Below, one piece after another: positions 31,324 to 42,304 of a DNA stretch of 64,000 bases. The translations under genes were made by a program, and so were the position numbers. The DNA comes from Gaeumannomyces sp. JS-464 (taxonomy: Eukaryota > Ascomycota > Sordariomycetes > Magnaporthales > Magnaporthaceae). Numbering within the stretch: the first letter of the stretch is position 1; every line of letters begins with the position of its first letter. The stretch is taken from positions 3,782,001-3,846,000 of the forward strand of contig NGZR01000003.1 in NCBI GenBank assembly GCA_002197995.1. The letters run 5' to 3'. The notes under the pieces are model-generated. The model saw nothing but the letters and a program-made list of their open reading frames with translations, was not told where the DNA came from and searched no databases.

Positions 31324-33493
31324 TCATCCCGGAAGCCCACCACGCGCCATCTTGCGCGCCCGTTGATCTCGCCGGTTGTGGTTGGCCCGCGAGCTCTTGT
31401 TCGCCTCCTTGCGCCTCCTGGCCTGCTCCGTCTCCTTTTCGCCCGTCGGGCCGGCGACGTTGCCACCTCCGCGACCGCCGCCACCGCCTCTCCCACGACC
31501 GCGGCCTCTGCCACGGCCGCCACCGCCACGGAACGAAGAGCCGCCGCCGCCGCCCTCCGAGTCCTCCGCACCGGAACCGGCGGGGCTCGCGCGCCACGCG
31601 GTCGACTCCAGCTCCGTCTGCGCGCCCGTGAAGGCATACCTCGCCTCGAGCTTGCGCTGTTGCTTGGGGTCCCGTGAGAACATCAGGCCCCAGCCCTCGA
31701 CGGCCTCGTCCGTCATGCCTGTCTCCATGCGGAGCCTGGCCCTGGCGGGCCCCTTCCTCGCCGTGGGTTCCCTCGCAAAAGTGGCCGGGTCCGCCTTCCA
31801 GGCCTTGTAGAGGGCCTCCTCGTTTGCACCGCCGATATCGTCCTCGGCCCCGCCCGCTGCGTCTACGGTCCCACCGACGTCCTCCGCGTCGTATGTGTCA
31901 TCGCGCTCGTCGTCATCTAGGTCGAAGGTGGCGAGGGCTGACAGGATCGCCGCCTTGTTGGGGGCTCCTGACCGATCCTTGAGGATGTCGTCGGCGGTAC
32001 GTCCCGGGTTTTGTTTTCCTAGGTGAAGTTTTGTCGTATCTACGGTCAAGCTATCCAGTTCGTCATTGTCGAAAATGTTATGTCGAGTTGGTACCTGAGC
32101 CGGCCTGAGCGGGGGCGTCGGCCTTGGAGCGATGGATTTAGTAATCGATGGCTGCCGATGTCCAGTATTTGACGCGCTTGAAAGAACACTCAGGTCAGCA
32201 TGGCGATGCAAAAGTTGGCGATGCAAAAGTTGACTGGGATGCATGAACTTACAGCTCCTCACTCCGATCGGCGCTCTGTAGGTGATCGGGTAGCGAATCG
32301 TCCAATAGGTGGGCAACCACCTGCTCCTGGTCCTCGCCGTACTCGTCCAGGAGCTTGGCGATGAAGGCGGAGCCGAGGTCGGGGAACAAATCCTGCACCT
32401 GAGTGATTTGCTGCATGCGATGGATATGCATCTCGTTCGAGGGCACGCCGAGGTCCACCGCAACTCCCTTGCCCTTGTCGACCCTCTTTCGCATCAGCCG
32501 CCGCGCCGGCTGCCTCAGGCCGACGCCGGGCTTCCTAAATGTGGCGAGCTCCTTGAGCACGGCCTTGGCCCGGCTAGCAGCGGGCGCCGACTCGTTCTTC
32601 CCGAGCTGGCGCTCTAGGTGCCCGACAAGCGGCGTCGAGGTCACAAGCTCAGCTACGAGCGAGTCGTCGGCGGTGGTCGGGCCGGCGCGATGCGCATCCG
32701 CAGCTGCCTTGAGCGCGTACAGCTGGTCCGTCAGGGGGCCATAGCTGCCGTTTGAACCCGCCGCCGGGCCAGACCCCCGGTCGGCCAGGCCAACGACGCA
32801 CAGGTATGTGGTGGCGACGAGGACGCGGCGCAGAGGCGGGTTCGTGGGGCGGAAGCACGAGATGAGCCCGTCGAGAAAGTCGCTCCCGGCCAGGAAGAAG
32901 ACACCGGCAGGTGGGAAGCGGGCGAGAAGGAAGTTGAGCCTATCGAGCCTGCCCTCGAGCTCGCGGAGCTTCTGGGGCGGGTTGGCGAGCCCTGCATCCA
33001 GATCCTGGATGAGGGACTTCTTCAGGGCTGCAAGGGACGCATCGAGCGCGGCACGGTGGGCCACTGGGAGGGCGACAAGCAGGTCCACGACGGGACCTTT
33101 GCTGTGCACGCGGCAGACGTCTGCAAAGAACTCCCACCGCAGGAGCGGCTGGACTGCAGGGGGGATGTTCCTGGCCGCAGCAGGGTAGAGCAGCATGCGC
33201 TTGGCGAGGTCAAAGACGACCCTGCGCAAGGGCAACTGCACGCCGGTAGTCGCACCGAGGATGGCGGGGCCGGCAGACGCGACCTCTTCTGAGAACGCGG
33301 AGAGGAATCCAGGGATGGAGTCGTCCGCGAGCGAGTGCTTGGCAAACTCGGCGTCCAGGAGGGCCAGGTGTGCCTCAGCAAGCGAGGCCCATGCCGCCGT
33401 GCAGGCGCACCACTCGTCCGGCTGGACCTGCACCCGTAGCTCCGCCGTTAGAAATGGTGCAAAGGGCGGCAGGGCTGGTGTTGGCGAGGCCAT
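31324..33493 (-). CDS. CUE-domain protein, Cue3/ASCC2-like
   Basis: A protein of 697 aa encoded by exons 33493-32253 and 32176-31324, with a 76-bp intron. The N-terminal 330 residues are helical and resemble the ASCC2 scaffold. A CUE ubiquitin-binding domain follows at about 360-402 (QVQDLFPDLGSAFIAKLLDE, ending VVAHLLDD). The C-terminal half contains DELDSLTVDTTKLHLGK and a Gly/Arg-rich stretch (GRGRGRGRG, about 635-660), then a basic end. In yeast and mammals Cue3/Rqt3 and ASCC2 belong to the helicase complex that splits collided, ubiquitinated ribosomes (established for the family). The start at MASPTPALPP is chosen because residues upstream in the same frame look non-coding. It is divergent from the S20 gene. 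No frame breaks. Confidence 0.8.
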
Positions 33494-34114
33494 TTCCGAC
33501 TTGTGGTTGGTGGTTGGGACCACGCGAGAGACGTTGATATCCAGCTTCTGGCTCTCGTGGACGATGTCGGTGCCCCTCTTTTTCGTCGCCAGAATAGCAG
33601 CCCAACAAACGATGACCTTTGGGATCTGCGTCACTGTCACGACTCGGGGCTCTTGGGCGAAGAAAGACAGACGACCGAGAAAAAAGATAACGACACGCCT
33701 GGCCTATCCCGCATTGCTACTACTTCTTATAAGTCGCCCTTCCATTGAAAATCGCTCGAAGCAGGCAGTAGATGACGCCAGCCGTGAGGCCAGCTCCCTT
33801 TTCCTCTGCAGCGCCACAGTTCGCCGCTTGAGTCAGCGAGCCACTCACAATGAACTCATCGCAAGCCAAATAACGCTAGTCCTAATCTGGCACTAGCGCG
33901 AATTGCAACGGAATCTCCGCTGAGCCCTACACGCCCCGCGCAAAAAAAGTTCGCCCACAATTTCGGCGCAGGTCCTTTTTTGACGCCTTGATCTCCTCCA
34001 GGAAACAAGAGATATATCGTCAACCTCCTTTGCGACCATTCCCATCACTTTGCCGAGACAGAAAAAGTCCGAGTCGTGGGAAAATATTCGCAAACCTCCA
34101 AAAAAGCAGTCAAG
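33494..34114. promoter_or_regulatory. Shared promoter region of Cue3-like gene and RPS20
   Basis: A 621-bp interval separates two divergent start codons, so both promoters must lie here unless an upstream exon exists. The S20 side has pyrimidine- and A-rich stretches. I did not find a motif that decides the start sites. Confidence 0.6.
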
Positions 34115-34578
34115 ATGTCGTACAACAAGGACAAGGACGTCGGCGGCGAGGCGCCCGTATGTTACTCTGCTCCCCCCTCTCCGTCGCTGCCCGCGACAGC
34201 TTCCACTGCCCGCAGCAGCGCGCGCTCTTCTTTGCTAACCACGGCCTCCCGCCTCTCTCCCGCCTGCAGAAGACGCACAAGATCCGCATCACCCTGACCT
34301 CGCGCAAGGTCCAGTCGCTCGAGAAGGTCTGCACCGAGCTCATCGAGCGCGCCAAGTCAAAGGACCTGCGCGTCAAGGGCCCCGTCCGCCTGCCCACCAA
34401 GACCCTCAAGGTCACCACCCGCAAGACCCCCTGCGGTGAGGGCTCCAAGACCTGGGACTGCTTCGAGATGAGGATCCACAAGCGCCTCATCGACCTCAAC
34501 GCCCCCACCGAGATCGTCAAGCAGATCATCGTTAACATCGAGGCTGGCGTCGAGGTCGAGGTCACCATTGCGGCCTAA
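34115..34578 (+). CDS. RPS20: 40S ribosomal protein S20 (uS10)
   Basis: A 116-aa ribosomal protein in two exons, 34115-34156 and 34270-34578. The 113-bp intron lies after 14 codons (GTATGT ... CTGCAG), a usual place and size for a fungal ribosomal-protein gene. The sequence [20 protein letters not shown], then [20 protein letters not shown], and [15 protein letters not shown] is diagnostic of eukaryotic S20. It acts in the head of the small subunit. The length is normal. Codon use is strongly biased to C-ending codons, as expected for a highly expressed gene. No breaks. Confidence 0.97.
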
Positions 34579-35103
34579 ACGAGCGGGCATCGTGTGGCTC
34601 TGGCATGGAATGGGACAGTGTGACGACATGGCAACGGACGGGGCTGCATCTAGCGGGCAGCCAAGAGAGTGTGCTCCGAGAGGGCCTTGAACTGTCTTGG
34701 GACGCCCCGGTAGCTAGATTTGCGATGTTCGCCGCCGGGTCACGAACGTCAAAATCCAAATGAACGCTGTTACGGCATGCATAGGCTTTGTGCATGAAGG
34801 GTTCAGTGCTCGATGTCGCTACGGCGGCACGCTTTGTGAATGTATTTACCTCGCCATGACTCCGCTTACTGCTTTGTGTTGTGTCCGCTGAAACCTGCTG
34901 CTCTCCACCCTAACTAACGTAGAGATAACATGGTAAATTTATGGAAAATGTCGTCAATGGCCGTGAGCCGCTTGTGAACCCAGGCAGAATAAATACTTTG
35001 GAGCTGTTGCTCGACAGAAAGAGAATCCCAAACACCGCCAGCCCGCCGATACCATGGAACAGTAATAGAAAAAAGGCACGAGCGCCAACAGGATGAGAGC
35101 CGT
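34579..35103. other. Convergent 3' intergenic region
   Basis: 525 bp between the stops of RPS20 and AMO1. Nothing else was seen. Confidence 0.5.
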
Positions 35104-37234
35104 TCAAAAGTCCCAAGTGCACCACTCCCTAAGCGGAGGCACCTCGGGCATGATACCGCCCTGGAATTGCCCCGTGTTGACAAAGACCTCATACGCAGCC
35201 TTGGTTGCAGCATCGTAAGCCTCCGGTGGCGCCTCCGTATCCTTGTAGTACGCGGGAGGGCCGTCAGGATTCCAGATGCGCGTGACAGAGCCGTCAAAGG
35301 CGCGCGTGACCGGAAACGCTTTGGTTGCAGAGCTCCCCTCTCGCGGGGTCTGCATGCTAACCGCCTTGCCTTTGAAGGTGGCGACCGTGCCGTCTGGGTT
35401 TTTGGTGATGTAGCTCGAGACCGGTGGATACTGTCGCGTGGCATTGGGTGCGTAGGGTCCAGGGCCTGCGGCGGCGGGAGCACCTGCCGGCTGCTGCTGT
35501 TGAGGCGCGGCGCCGGCAGGGGCGCCAAAGGGGTGGTTGGCCTGGGCGGGTTGGCCAAATGGATTTGCTGGCGGCGTCGGTTGCCCGAACGGGTTGCTGG
35601 GCGCAGCTTGGGCCTGGGGTTGACCAAAGCCCGTCGTAGGGGGGAGAGTCGGGGTGGCTCCCGACATCTGGACTGACTGGTCCATCGCCGGCGCAGGGGC
35701 TTCAAATGGATTTGGTGCTTGCGTCTGCGTCTGACTAAATGGGCTGGGAGCCGCGGCTTGACCGAACGGGCTGGGCTTCTGGCCCAGAACCGAAGGCTGC
35801 CCGAAGCCACCTCCGCCGCCGAGCGCCGAGGGCTGCCCGAAAGCGCTTCCGCCTGCGTTTGTGGATGCCGCCGCCGCCCCGAAAGGACTGGGGTTGTTGC
35901 TCTGTGCCGGCTGCCCAAATGGACTTGGGGTAGCGCTACCACCAAACGGGCTTGGGCCGGTGGCGGCGGCAGATCCGAACGGGCTCGGCTTCGGGCCAAG
36001 CGCGGACGGCTGGCCGAACCCGCCCGGGGCGGCGCCACCCATCGGTGTAGATTGCCCGAAAGCAGGCGCTGCCGGCTGCCCAAAGGCCGGCTGACCAAAT
36101 CCACCTCCGGGTTTTGAGGGCTGACCAAACGCGCCTGTGGGCTGCGCGCTCTGACCGAACGCAGGCGTGCCAAAAGCGCTGGGCTTCTGACCCAAGGCCG
36201 ACGGCTGGCCGAACCCACCGGCGGCGGGCTGCGCGGCTCGCCCAAAAGCTGGGGCTCCGAATGCGCTGGACTTCTGGCCCAGCGTCGACGGTTGACCAAA
36301 CCCACCGCCGCCAGCCGCAGGCGTGGCCGACGGTGCGCCAAACCCGCCGGCTGAAGGCGCGCCAAACCCAGTCGTCGGCTGGCCGAAAGGGTTGGGCTGC
36401 TGCTGCCGCCCGGCGGCGAAGACGCCGCTGGTATTGTTCTGTACCAAGCTCAAGCGGTTCGGGTTCTTGTTCTGGGCGTCTAGTATGTATTGCATCGCGC
36501 CGTCGAGGTTGCTTAGCGCGCTCTGGATCTGGCTGTCGGCTTCCCTATAGATGCCCTCGATCTGGGAGAGCTGCGAAGCGAGAACCGATATCAGTGTCAG
36601 TGGGAAACGTAACAAAAGGATTTGATTGCCATAGGGTCGAATCCTGAGGGGGAGTCGAGATGTGCCATACCGCTGCTTGTGGATTCCCCATCGCCAACCC
36701 CTCCTCGTATATGAGCCGGATCTCCTCGAAGCTCTGTTCGCGCGGGAAGCCGCCGAAAAGCTGTTCCGGTGCGTCGCGGCCGGGGCCGTATGCGGATAGG
36801 ATCCATTGTGGTCGGTCCGTCGTCAGGTCGGTCTGGATGGTGTCCTTGCTCAGGGAGAACGGGATGTCTGGATCGGTTTGTTAGGACGGGGCCGGGCAGG
36901 CGCTGCGCGGATGAGGCGTGGCTGTCTTGGATACTGAATGAGATTATCGGCGCAGAACACCAAGCGGTGCCAATGGCCTGTCTGCCACCTTTTCTTCAAC
37001 GCACCTTTATTCCGGTTGTTGTTGTTGAAGCCTCCATTGCCGCCTCCGCCGCCAAAGGCCCCGAAGCGGTTGTTGTTGGGGTTCGGGTGCTCGAATTTGC
37101 AAGAGTCTGCCGTCTGGTGATCAGTAACTCTGTCCGCTCTCCGGGCTCGTCATCGGTCTCGAAAGGGTCTGCCTGGGAGAACACGTACTGCCGTACCGAC
37201 AGCTGCCCTGTTGAAAGAACCTGCAAATGGCCAT
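35104..37234 (-). CDS. AMO1: CCCH zinc-finger FG nucleoporin AMO1-like
   Basis: A protein of 603 aa. Exons: 37234-37189, 37106-37005, 36867-36671 and 36570-35104, with all phases consistent. The N-terminal CCCH finger is split by the first intron: MAICRFFQQGSCRYG, then NSCKFEHPNPNNN (C-x7-C-x5-C-x3-H). An Asn/Gly-rich linker follows, then the helical segment DRPQWILSAYGPGRDAPEQL and EGIYREADSQIQSALSNLDG. The middle (about 150-370) is packed with FG, FGQP and FGxP repeats of the kind that build the nuclear-pore permeability barrier. The C terminus contains PVSSYITKNPDGTVATFKGK and ends EWCTWDF. This domain order matches fungal AMO1 and the Nup42/NLP1 family (family knowledge), which acts at the cytoplasmic face in mRNA export. 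No breaks. Confidence 0.82.
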
Positions 37235-37973
37235 CGTAGGCGGCGGGCCCCAGTTCCGATGCGCCGCAGCACCAGATGTCGGCGAGAGATGCGAATGATC
37301 GTCGCTAATGGGGACGCGGAAAGACCGATTGTGGTTGCTATACCATGCGCCGAGGGTTGCCCTGCGTCAGTGGCATGTGCCGATGTCGGGCGGTTGGGTA
37401 TCACGGGCCTGGTTGCAGAGCTGCTCGTCGGCCAAGCGCAAGTTGGACTGTCGATTTCACCGGATTCGGTACAGTTCGCTGCGGCGGCGCGTTTCGTCGG
37501 CTCTGCCAGCCTCGCGAGAAAACCAGAACAAAGCACCGACGACATGGGTGGAGTTAATGGACCCACTTGCAGAACACGGCCGAGCCAATACACGATAGGC
37601 ACTGATCGTGGAGGGCCAATTGTGCAGTTTGGGCCCCACTCCTTGTTCCCGGCTTTCAGCTCCTAGAGACTGAAGGCTGAAGCTTCACCGTCTGCCAGTC
37701 CCCCTTCTGATCGGAGCTAAAGCCCTATCACTCACTGCACTGGCCGCGACGATAACACAGAGTGCAGTGCGAGTTCTTTTTATTGATACGCCACGCATTG
37801 CTGTCCATCACTCGCTTCACGCTTGATTGATGAATCAGAAGTCTGTCATTCTTTCATACTATATACACTACATGGACGATGGAGATGTAATCATGGTTTG
37901 GCTCATCCCTATCGACCAAAACAACACTCTTACATGCTTCTAAGCGATACCGACACCCCAAGGCCGCCAGGCT
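37235..37973. other. Intergenic region
   Basis: About 740 bp between the AMO1 start and the GH5 stop, holding the AMO1 promoter and the GH5 3' UTR. No other gene was seen. Confidence 0.5.
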
Positions 37974-39338
37974 TTACTGGGCCAGCGTCCCCCGGATCTG
38001 CGGGATCAGCTGGTTCCGGACGTACGACGGACTGCGCCAGTCGGACCAGTCGTGGTTCAGCACGCCCCAGCCCTCGTCGTAGTCCTGGATACCCTCGCGG
38101 GTGTAGTAGCTGCCGACAATGACCCAGATGAAGAAGCCGGCCTTGTTGGCGGCAGTGAACTGCGCGATGCAGCTGGCGTAGACGCGCTGCCACGTCGTCG
38201 CGTCCATGGGGAAACCGTACTCGGTCAGCAGGACCGGGAACTTGTTGACGGCCGAGTCGCTGTGCGCCTCAAAGCCGTTGTTGTAGAGGTTGTTCTGCAG
38301 CGCCGTGCAGCTGCCCTGGTTGTTGTCGTAGTTGTGGATCTCCAGCACCAGCTTGTTCTCGAACCCGGCGAAGTCGCTCCACGCGAAGCGCGTCTGGCTC
38401 GGCGAGAGCGCCTGGCCGCGCACGATGGGCGTCACAAAGGTGTCGTAGTTGAGCCCGGAAATGAAGATCAGAAGGTCCGGGTTGGCCTTGTTTATGGCAG
38501 CAGCGCCCTCCTTGACATACTTGTAAAGCGTCGCCCAGTTGTAGTTGGCCTTGGCAGGGCCCGACGACGGCTCACGGGGCTCATTGCGCAGCGCCGAGCT
38601 CATCAGCGCAGGCCAGCCCTTGCCGTGTGCTGCCATGTATGCCAGGCCGCGAGTCCAGTTGCCGGGGTGGAAGTCGAGGTCGCCCCAGAAGGCATTGTTG
38701 TCGGCAGCTCCGCAGCACCACTTGCCCCTGGAGATGTGGTTGTCGAGGTGGATGTAGATCTGCTGCCTGGCGCACTCGGCAGCAACAGCATCGAAGACCT
38801 TCATTTCACAAGAAGGGAAAGTATGTCAGAATCTCGTTCTATGGCTGCTTCCCCAAGGTATTGTCGGACACGTACCTGCAGGCGAGTCGACTTGGCAGTG
38901 AACTGCGGGTTGTGGGACAGGAACTGCGCCAGAATGCGGGTGCCATTGGCCCGGCCGAGCCCCTGGACGAAGGCCTTGTCGAGCGGGATGTCGACGCCGC
39001 CGTTGTCGTAGATCTCATCGATCATTTGGATGGCATAGGTCAGGCGGATGGCGTTGAAGCCGACGCTCTTGAGCTTGGACACGACAAACTCGATGCTCTG
39101 GTACTGCAGACCCTCGGGGATCATGACCTCGCCGTGGCCGGGCCAGTTGCCGCCAGCGTACGTGACGGTGTTGCCCGACGCGTCCTTCATCCACCGGCCT
39201 TCGGTGTGCAGCGGGCCGTTGGGCCACGCTCCAGCCCCTTGCCGCTGGACGAGCTCAGACGCCGGGGCGGCAGAGGCCACGCCAGCCGAGGAGGGCTGTC
39301 GCCGCCGCCAGTACGGAGCTGAAACCGAGTCTGACCAT
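37974..39338 (-). CDS. Secreted glycoside hydrolase family 5 protein
   Basis: A predicted secreted beta-glycanase of about 428 aa. Exons: 39338-38876 and 38798-37974 (77-bp intron). The signal peptide begins MVRLGFSSVLAAATALL and continues AGVASAAP once one extra G near 39286 is discounted. The mature protein follows after a short linker ending in VQRQ. GH5 hallmarks: NAIRLTYAIQ; IHLDNHISRGKWCC; the acid/base Glu in ALRNEPREP (about residue 227); HNYD; and the nucleophile Glu in VLLTEYGFP (about 347). The barrel ends with EGWGVLNHDW. Substrate (cellulose, mannan or another beta-linked glycan) cannot be decided from sequence. A standalone catalytic domain; no carbohydrate-binding module is visible. 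Confidence 0.82.
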
Positions 39339-41151
39339 TGCGCTGGTTGAGAGGCTAGGCAGGTGTCACGAGAAGCTCGCGATGGCCAGGGAAGGACCAG
39401 GGACGAGCCTGGGGAAAGGCCATGACGGCGGCAATTATATGGAATCGCGGCGACACCCACCGCTCCGCCACGGCGAGCCTTTCAAGCCGCGGCATGCGTC
39501 GTCATTGGAGCGCAAGTAAACCAAGGACCCGTACGGCCCTCTCCCTGGTGTGGAGGAGGTAAGGCGGGGAGGGAGGCTTGGGTCGCACAGAGGTCTTCCC
39601 CAGGCTTTCCCCCCGGCTCCGAGATCCCCACGGCTGAGCTCACGCGCGAGTCGACTGAGCGGACGAGTCGGCTTGTCTCCTGCCGTTTCCGGCCACTCTT
39701 GTCGGTACTTCTTCTCTGTGCCGGCTCTCAAGCGACCAGCCTGGGTGCCAGTCATGTGGCGCGAGGGAAATGACGGCTGTTCCTGGATGTGACCCCTGGC
39801 TCCCCGCTCCCGGACGACGCTATGCTCTCGTCCCCGCATAAGGTCCTGAGGCGCAATCAACTGCTCCGCTTTCCTTCTTACTCCCACAGTGGCGACTCTG
39901 TTCTATGTACGGATGGAGCCGCTGAAAGGTCCACTCGACAGCCACGATTCTGCTCTGCACCTTGGACGGCTTTTCTCGGTTGCATGCAAGACGCCGCCGA
40001 CGTCTGGATTGCCGAGCTCACCTCTGGCCATCCCCCGCACGCTGCCGGGTTGTGCGTCGACATATCAATATGCTAGGATGATGAGCACATGCCGAGCCGG
40101 TCAATTGGCAGCCTCTTGACGAGGTTTTCCAAAGCGCCATTCCATTTATCCGTTGCCTTGGGCGCCAATGAGGTGCCATAATAATACGACGTACCCAGGG
40201 GCGCACCCCGCCCTCCGCACTCACGGGCTTCTCTCTTGGGCACGCTACCGCGAGTCAACCTACTTGGCTGGCAGTTCAATTTGGCCGACAATGCGACCCA
40301 GTTGAGAAGACCCTCGCCACTGCAACACTGTCACCAAGCTCCATGACCCCATCCTCGTCATGCTTCCATTGACCCCTACGCGCGTGGCTCTTCAGCACTG
40401 CCAGCGCGTCCCACGTCCCTTTGGCCGGGTGTGGGTATTAGAGGTGCAATGAGCCAGTCCGGAGGAGGAAGACAAAAAAATCGGAGAAGCTCCGGCGCTC
40501 GTGCCGGCCGTCCACTCCTCCGGAGCCGCATTTGCTTCCCAACGTGTCATTGGCTACAGTGCTTTGATTGAAGGTCAAGATCCCTTCTTCCGCTGTTTTC
40601 CGCCAGTCATGCTGCTTTCTCGAGCCTTCTAATGGGTTTGCCTCCAACTCCCTCTCGAGAACATTGGTTTCGGGGGGTACGTTTTATTGAAACGTAACTA
40701 GACGTCAATCAAAATGGGCATTCAGGAAGGATTGGCCAATCTTGAATGCCGAGTGCGAGCTGCCATCCCCAAGGGGGGGAAAAAAACCAGCTTGTAGAGA
40801 CCGAGCCTCCCGGATGATGGCCATTTAACTCCCACCAATCTCCTGATTTAGGAAGGCATGACGTCGTTGTTAGAATATGTCCCGAGAAAGAAAAAAAAGC
40901 CTCCAGAATAACGGCGGACAATCTCCAAGAAGTTTCCGAGAGGGTCCTCGAGATGTGGCCGAAAAGTCACCGTCCCCTATTTGCGTGCCGGGAGACTGCA
41001 CATAAAGAGGAGCGACGACAAGATGTTCTGTCTTCTCTTGAAGCTGTGTCGTCTACATGGATAATCGAGATATAGATCTAACTGAAAATCCGCGCACTGA
41101 GAATCAAACCATCTAGACGTTATAACAATCAAATGACAACGCGCAGAAACA
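39339..41151. other. Divergent intergenic region
   Basis: 1.8 kb between the starts of the GH5 and GST genes, so it carries both promoters. No gene or RNA could be supported inside. Confidence 0.5.
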
Positions 41152-41907
41152 ATGACTGCTCCTCTTGAACTCTTTGTCTTCCCCTGGGGCGTCTACCCCC
41201 GTCGCGTCCTCCTCTACCTCGCCGAGAAGGGTCTGGCGGGCCACCCTCACATCAAAATCACACAGGTGGATATCGCCAACCAGATGAGCGCGCCAGGCAA
41301 GCCGCCCGGGTCGGTCCCCGTGCTCCGCCTCCCGGACGGGAGCTTCATCAAACAGTCGGTCGCCATCCTTGACTACCTCGAAGACGTTTGCGACGCGCCC
41401 GACCCGTCGCAGCCGTGGCAGGCCGAGCTCGCCGCCGCTGCCGCCGCCACGACTGGGAGCATGCGCGGCGATACGGCCGCCCGCCGCGCCCGCGCCCGCG
41501 AGATCCTCGGGCTCTCCGACGAGGCCACCAGCTACTTCGGCCTGGCCGCCCACAAGGGCGCCCGCATCTTCGTCGGCGCCGAGGAGACGGACCCGAAGGC
41601 CTCGCGCCTGGCCATGGACTACTGCCGCAAGGCCGTGGGCCTGCTCGAGCCGTATTACGCCGAGGAGATGCCGCTGCTGGAGGAGGGAAAGAGGGGCGTC
41701 ACTTTTGCAGACTGTGTCTTGTTCTCGCTCATTTCTTTCGCAAAGGGTCTGTACGACGTCGACGTCTGCTCGGGGCCGGCTGGTGAACTGCCCAATCTGG
41801 CTAGGTTCACCCAGTGGTTCGGGAAGAGGGAGAGCGCCAAGTTGCCCGAAGGAGAGTTTTATCCGGCGGCCATCAAGTCGATGACGGTCTTTCTGCCATG
41901 GGAGTAA
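41152..41907 (+). CDS. Glutathione S-transferase-like protein
   Basis: A single-exon protein of 251 aa. The thioredoxin-like N-terminal domain (about 5-83) shows ELFVFPWGVYPRRVLLYLAE and the cis-Pro/glutathione-binding segment GSVPVLRLPDGSFIKQSVAI. The helical C-terminal domain has a 60-residue Ala-rich insertion-like stretch, then EPYYAEEMPLLEEGKRGVTF and ADCVLFSLISFAKGLYDVDV. The length is slightly above that of a typical GST. It presumably conjugates glutathione to electrophiles or acts as a related thiol transferase, in the cytosol. It converges on the P450 gene with 397 bp between stops, which suggests joint detoxification (inference). The start is in the context AACAATGACT. No breaks. 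Confidence 0.85.
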   Translation: MTAPLELFVFPWGVYPRRVLLYLAEKGLAGHPHIKITQVDIANQMSAPGKPPGSVPVLRLPDGSFIKQSVAILDYLEDVCDAPDPSQPWQAELAAAAAATTGSMRGDTAARRARAREILGLSDEATSYFGLAAHKGARIFVGAEETDPKASRLAMDYCRKAVGLLEPYYAEEMPLLEEGKRGVTFADCVLFSLISFAKGLYDVDVCSGPAGELPNLARFTQWFGKRESAKLPEGEFYPAAIKSMTVFLPWE

Positions 41908-42304
41908 AGTGTGGTGAGAATGGAAAGAAGCTGGCATGAAAGCAGCATCAAATGCGCCGCTGGGTCGCGAATGCACCTATTTAAATCTACAGCCGTTATC
42001 TAGTTATACATAGGTTTACTATACTGTCACATCAACCCATCTTTGGAGAGGAAGCGTGCAATGGTAGGAAATGTAGCCGCTTTAAAGCCTATATGTTCTG
42101 CCATTTACTGGCTGTCAGTTGGTGGCAGGTCATCCGCTGGAAGTATGTACGAGAGGCAGTCATAAATTTGCAATTCGCTACCACCAACCAGCCGTATCTG
42201 CTAAGAAAGATTTTAACAACGGAGCTCGACAAGAGCAAGACCAAAATGCTCCCTTCCCATACCAGGATAAAAACACGGAGAATACAATCGTCACACCAAT
42301 CGCT
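41908..42304. other. Convergent 3' intergenic region of GST and P450
   Basis: About 400 bp between stops. AT-richer, with no other feature. Confidence 0.5.
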
